A DNA stretch of 64,000 bases from Anaeromassilibacillus sp001305115. GTDB taxonomy: Bacteria; Bacillota; Clostridia; Oscillospirales; Acutalibacteraceae. The translations under genes were made by a program, and so were the position numbers. The stretch lies in the NCBI GenBank assembly GCA_042854365.1, contig AP031437.1:2170001-2234000 (forward strand), read 5' to 3'. This document shows positions 8,029-17,400 of the stretch, piece by piece (the stretch's first letter is position 1; each line of letters opens with the position of its first letter). The notes under the pieces were generated by a model. The model made no database searches. It saw only the letters and a list, made by a program, of their open reading frames with translations, and was not told the DNA's origin.

Positions 8029-9873
8029 ATGCTCACCGATTACGAGCGCTACCAGCTCGAATGGATGATAGACCACGGACACAGCCTCAAGGAGTTCGTG
8101 CAAGGACTCGACCTCGTTGACCGCGACGGCATCGACAGCCTTGAAGAGGCCTATGCCATCTGGGAAAACGACTACGGTTTCGGCGGTGAAGTCTTCTCCA
8201 ACGAGCGCGAGTTCAAAGAGGAGGACCTACCCGCCATGAACATCGAGATGGTCGCTGACACCACCGAGATGCCAGCTAAGGCAGTCGAGCTAATCAAGAG
8301 CCTTTACGTGGTCGAAGGCGCTATGGCGCAGGACCATGGCATCGACTACCTTTTCGATAACATCGAAATCCTCACGGCCAGCGTCCGCGATATGCTCAAT
8401 CGCGAGGCCGAGCGCAGTCAGTGGGAGGGTCAATACAAGAGCCTCATCGACAAATGCGAGGAGATGCGCGGCGATGAGGATTGGGATTGCCGGGACACCG
8501 ACGCCCTCGTGGATGGCTTCGCAAGGGACATCGAGCGTGAGGCGGATGCCGCATTCGAGGTCGCCCGCATCGAGGGCGAGCTGGCGATGCACAACGCCGC
8601 GTACTACAATCCCGAGACCGGTGACCTCATCGTGAGTTACCTGCGCGATTACGAGGACCCGACGGTGGAGGTATTTTCAGCCAAGACTTACGAACTTTAC
8701 AAGTTCACCGCGCAGCTGACTCCTGACGACATCGAATATGGCGAGACGACACATGAACTTGCCGGACAATTCGCCCATCATGTCGCCACTTACCACACGC
8801 TCGATGAGTTGGTGTCAGCTGGGCATCTCGACAACAAGAACTTACTGGATGTATCGAGCACCGAGAAGCTATTCAAAACCGGTCTGGCAATCGCAACGGC
8901 AGAAGGGTCCGACATCGACCTCCTCGTCAAGAGGGACATCGAAGAGGGGCGCACCGTCTACACCCCCGACTGTGGCATCGCAATCGCCAGTTATCTCGAT
9001 GAAGCGGAGAATCCGCGAATCGAGGTGTCGCACTATGCTCCTTACGAGCTGGCATCCCTCGTCAACGCCCGCATGGCACCCGATGCCTTGGACATCCGCG
9101 ATGTGCTCACGGACCCGTCTCGCCCACGAGCCTTCGACCATGAGGTAGCCACCTTCGACTCGATAGATGACCTCCTCGCGAGGATGGGTTCGCCCACGTC
9201 CATCTCCCAGAAGTGGCTTTCCATGTGTGGAGACCGGCTAGAGCCGTCTATGGCAATCCTCGGCATCAAGCAGACCGACAACGTGCGCGAGTGGTACGCG
9301 CTCGCCTTCCCCGGCGATGAGCTGGCGGTTGGAATCAACCCGAGCCTCACATTCGACGACGCCATCGCGGCTGTACCGACGGGGGACGGCTTCTACACCG
9401 CACTCGGCGACGCAGCAGACTCCCTCCTGCGCGAGCGCATCTTCGAGGAGCTGTGCAACCGTTACGGCTACACCTACGATGAGGTCTACGACAGTTGGCT
9501 CCATGAGTCGCCTCTGCCCTCCCCAGCCATCTCTCAGCAGCCTGAGAAAATCGCGGTCGTGGCGGGTTACCGCTTCAACCTCGTGGACGCAAGGGAGGCA
9601 TCCGGCATCGACCTCAAGGGCTGCGGCACCGTGGTCACCGTGGACGGCCATGATTACGAAATCATGAAGGGCGCGACCTACGAGGACTCCCGCAAGGTCG
9701 ATGACCTGCTCGATTCCCATGGTGACAAGCCAATCTCCGATTTTCGCAAGCAACCGCAGGGCATGAGCCTCAAGCAGGCCGCGATGGAGGCACGCGCGAC
9801 GTCCGCCGCCATCGAGAAGTCGATGCGCAAATGGGATGAGGACCCGGACGGCAAGAACGCGCCCGAGCGGTAG
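8029..9873 (+). CDS. Large unknown protein with internal duplication and LKGE-like tail
   Basis: 614 residues, ATG at 8029 with AAGGAAAGGACG upstream. The opening (LTDYERYQLEWMIDHGHSL) is a motif common at the start of conjugative-element proteins. Two related segments follow: about residues 180-265 (Y-x-P-E-T-G-D-L-I-V-S-Y-L-R, then T-Y-E-L) and about 305-390 (Y-T-P-D-C-G-I-A-I-A-S-Y-L-D, then P-Y-E-L), each ending in a T-x-D-x-x-D-D/E-L segment. This points to an ancient duplication of an 85-residue domain. The tail is weak (MSLKQAAMEARATSAAIE). It is cytoplasmic, since no signal or membrane segment is seen. Confidence 0.83.
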   Translation: MLTDYERYQLEWMIDHGHSLKEFVQGLDLVDRDGIDSLEEAYAIWENDYGFGGEVFSNEREFKEEDLPAMNIEMVADTTEMPAKAVELIKSLYVVEGAMAQDHGIDYLFDNIEILTASVRDMLNREAERSQWEGQYKSLIDKCEEMRGDEDWDCRDTDALVDGFARDIEREADAAFEVARIEGELAMHNAAYYNPETGDLIVSYLRDYEDPTVEVFSAKTYELYKFTAQLTPDDIEYGETTHELAGQFAHHVATYHTLDELVSAGHLDNKNLLDVSSTEKLFKTGLAIATAEGSDIDLLVKRDIEEGRTVYTPDCGIAIASYLDEAENPRIEVSHYAPYELASLVNARMAPDALDIRDVLTDPSRPRAFDHEVATFDSIDDLLARMGSPTSISQKWLSMCGDRLEPSMAILGIKQTDNVREWYALAFPGDELAVGINPSLTFDDAIAAVPTGDGFYTALGDAADSLLRERIFEELCNRYGYTYDEVYDSWLHESPLPSPAISQQPEKIAVVAGYRFNLVDAREASGIDLKGCGTVVTVDGHDYEIMKGATYEDSRKVDDLLDSHGDKPISDFRKQPQGMSLKQAAMEARATSAAIEKSMRKWDEDPDGKNAPER

Positions 9874-9885
9874 GAGGGATGCCAG

Positions 9886-10191
9886 ATGGTATTTGAACGC
9901 GACACCTACCTCGACGCGGATGACACCACCGTCTCCGTCACCCAATCGCTCCTCGACGCGCAGGCACCCTCGCATGACGATGGCGATGCGCATGAGGATG
10001 GCCGTGCCGTCCTGCGCGAGGCGGTTCAGGTGACCTCACATGGGCGCGTGGTGTCGTGCGCGGTGCATGAGCGCCCGGTCTCCATCCATGGGGAATCGAC
10101 CCGCGCCCGCGCGGCGGCTGCCGCGTTGGCCGCGCATGTGGATGCCGGGGATGAAGTCGAGGAAAAGGAAGACAAGCGCAGGAGCCGTTAG
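9886..10191 (+). CDS. Small acidic protein, mostly LKGE tail
   Basis: 101 residues, ATG at 9886 after GGAGGG. About 60 residues of low-complexity acidic sequence (Asp/Glu/Ala/His-rich) precede a tail of the shared type, VSIHGESTRARAAAAALA, and a strongly charged end (KEDKRRSR). Little globular domain is left, so the tail may be the functional part. Worth comparing with the longer members of the group. Confidence 0.7.
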   Translation: MVFERDTYLDADDTTVSVTQSLLDAQAPSHDDGDAHEDGRAVLREAVQVTSHGRVVSCAVHERPVSIHGESTRARAAAAALAAHVDAGDEVEEKEDKRRSR

Positions 10192-10296
10192 GGCAACCGC
10201 TACCCAGATGGTGTGGTTTCCCTTCACCACCTGCCGATTGATATACAATATAGGGTGTCTTAGGCACTCTATGGACAGAAAGGATGAGTGATAGAC

Positions 10297-10782
10297 ATGC
10301 CAGAGAACGCGAAGTACGCCAACGTCAAGATGCCTGCGGCGTTCCTCACGCAGCACGAGTATACCGCCAAGAGCGGTCGCACCTTCGAGAAGGCCTACGT
10401 CCACTTCCCCGAGGGGACCAAGGTGAACGGCGTGGACCTCTCCCACTACTCCTGCGATGTGTTCCTGAACGACCGCATGAAGCAGCAGATGCTCTCCGGC
10501 GAGCAGGTCACCGTCGGCTTCAAGGCCGATGAGCCGGTGCAGGTCTGGACGGGCCGTTCCGGCGATGAGCAGAACCCGTACAAGAAGTTCGAGGTCAAGC
10601 CTTGGGACTTGGTGAAGGGCATCAAGGCCGCGAACGAGGGCTTCAAGGCCGAGAAGGCAGCTGAGCGCGAGGCTGCCAAGAAGCAGGGCGCGACCCTCAA
10701 GGGCGAGTCCGAGCAGATGCGCGAGTCCTCCGCCAAGCTGGCCGGGGACAACACGCCCGAGGAGCACGCCAACACCCGCTAG
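10297..10782 (+). CDS. Conserved unknown protein with clear LKGE tail
   Basis: 161 residues from ATG 10297; an in-frame GTG at 10288 is possible but sits only three bases from AAAGGA. Residues 1-105 form one compact domain rich in beta-forming residues with Trp at the end (V-Q-V-W-T-G, K-P-W-D-L-V-K). Residues 110-130 are a Lys/Ala/Glu helix, and the tail is ATLKGESEQMRESSAKLA. A TATACAATATAGGG-like AT-rich segment at about 10240-10260 may be a local promoter. Family not recognised; a small nucleic-acid-binding beta-barrel is one possibility but unproven. Confidence 0.8.
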   Translation: MPENAKYANVKMPAAFLTQHEYTAKSGRTFEKAYVHFPEGTKVNGVDLSHYSCDVFLNDRMKQQMLSGEQVTVGFKADEPVQVWTGRSGDEQNPYKKFEVKPWDLVKGIKAANEGFKAEKAAEREAAKKQGATLKGESEQMRESSAKLAGDNTPEEHANTR

Positions 10783-10808
10783 GGTCCAAGGAAGGGGGAA
10801 TACGGTAG

Positions 10809-11441
10809 ATGAAGGTCGAGGTGCTTTTCAAGAGCCACCGCTACGAGGAGTTCGATTCGTCCACGCAGACGTGCCCGGAGCCGTATCGCGGCAAGGGGCT
10901 GAACGTCCTCACCGACTGGAACCTCTATCTCGGCTCCCTTGAGGAGAACGGCATCATCCTCGTGCAGCACTGGTATGACGGGAACCCGGCATCCTCCCAA
11001 GGCAAGGTGACCTTGGAGGGGGTCGAGGTTCCCGCCTCCGTGCGCAAGGTCGGATGCGCCATGCTGCTCGTCTCCCCTGACGAGCTGGACGAAATCGTGT
11101 GGCTCAAGAAGGATGGCGAGAAGCTGCTGTGGCGCGAGGGCGAAGACCTCATCAACGGCGAGCGCTTCTTCGCGCAGGAGCAGCTTTGCTACTCCGATGA
11201 GACCACCAAGTCCATCAACCGCCGCGCCGTCGCGGTCTACGATTACCTCAAGAACGCCCACCCGACATGGGACGATGAAGAGGTCGCCGAGAGCATGGGC
11301 TACACCGCATCGGCCATCAAGCGCATCCGCGACGCGGAGCTGTGCCAAGACCCCGAGTTCATCGAGGCTGAGGATGAAGACGACACCGAAGTCGAGGACA
11401 TGGACGCCGATGACGGCATCGGTGGCTTCGACTTCGGTTAG
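10809..11441 (+). CDS. Unknown acidic-tailed protein with possible HTH
   Basis: 210 residues, ATG at 10809 after AGGAAGGGGG. It has no LKGE tail. Residues 130-180 may form a helix-turn-helix (W-D-D-E-E-V-A-E-S-M-G-Y-T-A-S-A-I-K-R-I-R). The last 30 residues are almost all Asp/Glu and end GGFDFG, which resembles SSB-type acidic tips that recruit partners. Last gene before the surface-protein cluster. Function unknown. Confidence 0.78.
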   Translation: MKVEVLFKSHRYEEFDSSTQTCPEPYRGKGLNVLTDWNLYLGSLEENGIILVQHWYDGNPASSQGKVTLEGVEVPASVRKVGCAMLLVSPDELDEIVWLKKDGEKLLWREGEDLINGERFFAQEQLCYSDETTKSINRRAVAVYDYLKNAHPTWDDEEVAESMGYTASAIKRIRDAELCQDPEFIEAEDEDDTEVEDMDADDGIGGFDFG

Positions 11442-11488
11442 AGATAGCAATCAGACAAATCACCAAGCAATCAAGAAAGGAGTCTTTC

Positions 11489-14400
11489 ATGGAACGAATC
11501 TATGGCAAGATTAAACGCATGAAGCGCAAGTTCGATGGCAAGCGCATCACCGCAAAAGTCATGTCGGCGGTGCTCATCGCCAGCTCCATGCTCAACGCGT
11601 TCGCGCCCGTCGCGGCATATGCAGCCGAGCCTGAGCTTGCGACCGTCTCGCTCTCCGAGACCGAGCACGGCAAGCTCTCATTCGACGGCACCGATGACAT
11701 GACGCTGGCCGTCGAGGTCGGCACCGATGTCACGGTGAACGTCACCCCGGATGATGGATACTTCTCCGACGGCATCACCGTGTTCAAGGGTGAGGAGGAC
11801 GGCAAGGCCGTCGATGTCAAGGACGGCAAGGCCACCTTCACCGTGGAGGGCGACACCATCGTCACCTCCACCTTCTATGAGAACGGTAGCGTCGGTTCTG
11901 CGGCATTCAAGTCCGTTGATGTCGATGAGGGCAAGGCCGTCACCAGCGTCGAGAGCTACATCCGCGACCATGCGGATGCCCAGTACGTCGGCGAGGGCGA
12001 TGAGCTGACCCGCGCGGACGTGCTCACCGTGACCACCACGGTCATCGACGGAAACAAACTTCCCGAGGGCACGCTTGACGCGCTCTGGGCGGATGACGAT
12101 GGCGACGGGATGTCCGACCATTGGGAGGCCATGCTCTCGCAGGCCGTGTCCCACGCCGTGCTATTCGAGGTTGACCCGAAGGCGGATTACTATGTGGGCT
12201 GGGCAGGTGCCGACATCTCCGGCGCGAAGCTGACCGAATGGCTCGCCGCCGAGAACAACGCCGATGCGAATATGCGCGATGGGTTCATCGTGGATGAGGC
12301 CACCGGCCTCGTGTACGTGCCCAAGTCCTATACGGAGAAGAACGATGAGGGACAGCCCATCATCGAATCCTCCCGTATCCAGCTCGTCTACACCACGTCT
12401 GATAAGGCCGCAGAGGTCTCCTTCGACTTCAACAGCTCCGCCACCGACGTGCGCGGCGACGTGGCCGGTAAGGGCAAGGTCTCCTTCCCCGTCTCCGCCG
12501 CGTCCACCAAGGTGACCCTCGCGACCGATGACGAGGCGCTTGAGAACCTGACCGGGCGCACCATCGACAGCGTGACGGTCAACGGCATCGAGTACACGCC
12601 CGATTTCGATATGTGGGAGTACGACGCGGAAACCGGTTCTCTTGAGTTCGCCATGCCCCCGGCGGGCATCCACGCCATGAGCGTCAAGATGTCCGACAAC
12701 TTTGGCAAGGGCGTCGCCAACTTCTTCCGCATGCCCGAACCCCGCATGTCCATGAACAACATCGGCACCATCGAGTTCAAGAGCGCCCCTTGGGTCGGTC
12801 AGACCTTCCGCACGAGCGGCACGAACTGGTATAAAGGTTCCGGTGCCAGTCCCGGTTATATTCACCCCGCCGTCGAAGGCAACGGCGGATGGGAAAAGAA
12901 GACTGCCCAGCAGGCGATGGGCTGGCAGAGCGTTGACCTTAGCCAACTCGCCATCACCGGTTCCGGTCTCAAGCGCAACTGTGAAATTCCGGCTCAAGAC
13001 ACGGGTACGGTCAAAATCTCAAACGAGATTCGCTTGGCCCTCATGTGCTCCCATGCGGGCGTGGACCCCAACTTCAATGGTGGCAACTGGAACAATGGTA
13101 ACGATGTGGACGGAGACGGCAATGAGTGGTCTGACCATTACGGTCAGCACTTCCGTGTCTTCCAAGTCTCCGGCGGTGAAGCCATCGTCGGTGTGACGGT
13201 TCCCACCTCTCACTCTCAGTCTGGTGCCGGTTTCTTCAAAATCGGCTGGCGCGTCGTGGCGGGTCAACTCAACCTGCACAAGACCAGCGCCAACCCCGGC
13301 ATCACCAACGGCAACGACTGCTACTCCCTTGAGGGCGCAGAGTTCGCCGTGCTGAACGCCGCAGGCCAGAACATGGGCACTCTGCGCACCGACGCCAACG
13401 GCGACACCAACACCCTTGAGCTTCCCGAGGGCACCTACACGGTGCGCGAGACGAAGCCGCCGAAGGGCTATCTGCCCGCCCCCGACCAGCAGGTCACAGT
13501 GCGCGGAGGCCAGCAGACGACCGCTCAGGTGAGCGACCAACCGGTCGATGACCCAATCTCTATGATGGTTGGTAAATACGACGGCGACAAAGAATACAAC
13601 GCAAACAACCTTCCTCAAGGTTCAGCATCTCTCGCTGGCGCTGAGTTCACCGTCGAGTACTTCGATACCGTGGATTACGACAGCTACGACGCCATCAAGA
13701 AGGCCGGTATGAATCCGACGCGTTCTTGGGTAGTCCGTACTAACGAAAAAGGGTACGCATCACTTTCAGAACAATTTGTCATCTCTGGTGACGAACTCTA
13801 TCATTCTCTCGCTGGCGATGTATGCTTGCCTCGCGGTTCCGTTGCTGTCTATGAGTCTAAAGCCCCCGAGGGTTATAAACTCAACAGCGATGTGAACTTC
13901 CAAAAGATTGATGAGAATTACGCAACGGGTGGACAAATTACCTTCAACATGCCCGAGGTTCCCGAATCCGTGAAGCGCGGCGGCGTGTCCGTGCAGAAGC
14001 TCGACTCCGAGACCGGTAAGACCCCGCAGGGTGGAGCATCCCTTGAGGGCATCGCATTCTCCATCATCAACGACAACGAGAACGCCGTGAAGGTGGACGG
14101 CAATACCTACGCCAAGGGCGAGACCGTGAAGGTCATCACGACCGATGCCAAGGGCTTCGCCACCACCGGTGCCGACACCCTCCCCTACGGCGATTACATC
14201 ATCCGTGAGACGAAGACCAACGGCTCCTACCTCAACACTTCCGCCGAGATGCGCGTGCAGGTGCGCGAGGACGGCAAGGTCTACTCCTTCTCTGCCGAGG
14301 ACGATGTGGAGCGCGGCGGCGTGCGACTCGTCAAGACCGACTCCGAGACCGGCAGCGACCCGCAGAACGGCCTTTCCTTCGACGGAACCCAGTTCGAGTT

Positions 14401-17400
14401 GAAATCCCTCAACGACAATCCCATCATCGTGGACGGCAAGACCTACGCCAAGAATCAGGTCATCGACACCCTCGTCATCAAGGACGGTCAGGCCGTGACC
14501 GACCCGCACATGCTCCCCTACGGCACTTACTCCGTGCAAGAGGTCAAGGCTCCCGAAGGCTACCTGCTGGACGATACGGTCCATGAGTTCCGCATCGTCG
14601 ATGACGGTGTGCTGGTGAACCCCATCGACCATGACGGCTCCATCGAGAACCAAATCATGCGCAGCGACCTTGAGTTCACCAAGAAAGGCGAGGACGGTCA
14701 GGACCGACTCGCTGGCGTCGCTTTCAAGCTCACCTCCGAGGCCACGGGCGAGAGCCATGTGGTCGTGACGGATGAGAACGGCTACTTCTCCTCCGCCTCC
14801 TCTTGGAACAAGCACACCCACGACACCAACGGCAACGACTGGGCGCTCAAGGCGGATGGCGTTATCGACAGCTCCAAGCTGGATGCCACCGCCGGTGTCT
14901 GGTTCGGCGACGCCGAGGCAGATGACTCCAAGGGCGCACTGCCCTACGGCACCTACGCCATCGAGGAGCTTCGCTGCACCGCCAACGAGGGCTACCAGCT
15001 CATCGAGACCACGGTTATCGTGAGCCGCGACGGCAAGGTGTACGACTTCGGCACCCTCGTGGACGTGAAGGCGTCCATCACCACCAAAGCCTACGACCCG
15101 ATGGACGGCGACTCGCTCATCGGCATGGGAGAGGTGAAGGTATCCGACAAGGTGACTTACGCGAACCTCTTCCCGAACCGCGACTACAAGTTGACTGCCG
15201 AGCTTCACGACTCCGCGACCGGCGACGTCCTGCTGGACGCCTCCGGCCACCCCATCACCGTGGAGAAGCGATTCACGGCCCAGTCCCCCACCGGGTTCGA
15301 GGTCGTGGAGTTCACCATCGACACCATCGAGCTGGGCGGCAAGACCGTGACGGTCTACGAGCGCCTGTACGATGAAGGCGGCTCCCTCATCGCCGAGCAC
15401 GCGGACAAGTCCGATGTGAACCAGCAGGTCACCGTCATCGAGCCTGAAATCGGCACCACCGCCGTGGATGCCCATGACGGCGACAAGAGCGTTGCGACCG
15501 ACGACAAGGCGACGGTCACCGACCGCGTGGCCTATAAGAACCTCGTCCCCGGCAAGGAGTACGCCTTGAAGGGCACCCTCCATATCAGGAAGACCGATGG
15601 CGAGGGGAACATCAACGGCGAGCCTTTGAAGGTGGACGGCAAGCCCGTGAAGGCGGAGACCGTCTTCACGCCGGACGCGCCCGAGGGCACCGTCGATGTG
15701 ACCTTCACCTTCGACTCCCTCGCCCTCAAGGACAAGACCAAGCTCGTCGCCTTCGAGAGCCTTGAGCACGACGGCCATGAGCTTGCGACCCATGCGGACA
15801 TCGAGGATGAGGGCCAGACCGTCACCATCCGCAACCCCCGCATCTCCACCACAGCTCTCGACGGCATCGACAATGACAAGAACATCGTCACCGACGATGA
15901 GACGGTCATCATCGACACCGTTTCCCACGAAAACCTCGTCCCCGGCAGGGAGTACACCATCAAGGGTTCCGTGCAGGTGAAGGGCGAGAAGGACGGCGAG
16001 GCCGTCGCGAAGCCCCTTGAGGTCGATGGCAAGCCCGTCACGGCTGAGACCACCTTCACCCCGGAGAAGTCCGACGGCACCGCCAACGTGACCTTCCGGT
16101 TCAGCTCCCGCGACATCGAACCCGGTACCGAGCTGGTCATGTTCGAGTCCCTTGAGCGCGGCGGCAACGTGCTCGCGACCCATGAGGACATCGGGGACGT
16201 CAACCAGACCGTCACCGTGACCGCCCCGGCAATCTCGACTTCCGCACGCGACGGCATCGACGGCGACAAGGATGTGGTCGTGGATGACGAGACCACGGTC
16301 ATCGACACCGTGGAGTACAAGAACCTCGTCCCCGGCAAGGAGTACACCCTGAACGGCAAGCTCCACTCCAAGAGCACCGGCAAGCCCCTGATGGTGGGTG
16401 ACAAGCCCGTCACGGGCCAGACCGTCTTCACGCCCGAGAAGGCCGACGGCGAGGTCGAGGTGACCTTCACCTTCGACTCCCGCGACCTTGAGGACAAGAT
16501 GGACATCGTTGTCTTCGAGAGCCTTGTGCGCTCCGGCACCGAGCTTGCATCCCACGCCGACATCGACGATAAGAACCAGACCGTCACCGTGACCCATCCT
16601 GAAATCGGCACCACCGCCGTGGATGGCGCGGATGGCGACAAGAACGTCATCACCGATGACACCACCGAGGTCATCGACACCGTGGAGTACACGGGACTCA
16701 TCCCCGGCAAGGAGTACACCTTGAAGGGCACCCTCCATGTGAAGGTGACCGACGAGGAGGGCAACGTCACGGAGAAGGCTCTTGAGGTGGACGGCAAGCC
16801 CGTCACCGCAGAGACCACCTTCACGCCTGAGAAGGCCGACGGCAAGGTCGATGTGGTGTTCCACTTCAACTCCCTGACCATCCCCCACGACACGGAAATC
16901 GTGGCCTTCGAGTCTCTTGAGAAGAACGGCGTTGAAATCGCCGTCCATGCGGACATCGAGGACAAGGCGCAGACCGTCACGGTCAAGCACCCGTTCATCA
17001 CCACCTCCGCACTCGACGGCATCGACGGCGACAAGAACATCGTCACCGATGACGAGACGGTCGTCGTGGACACCGTGAAATACTCCGGCCTCATCCCCGG
17101 CAAGGAGTACACCTTGAAGGGTTCCATGCAGGTGAAGAAGTCCGATGAGGACGGCAACCGCACGGCGGAGCCTCTTGAGGTGGATGGCGAGCCGGTGACG
17201 GCTGAGACCACCTTCACACCCGAGACCGCCAGCGGCGAGGTCGAGGTGACCTTCACCTTCGACTCCCGCGCCATCGCCGACAAGACGGACATCGTTGTCT
17301 TCGAGTCCCTTGAGCGCACCGGCGTTGAAATCGCCAGCCATACGGACATCGAGGACGGCAAGCAGACCACCACGGTCACCCGCCCGCAAATCGGCACCAC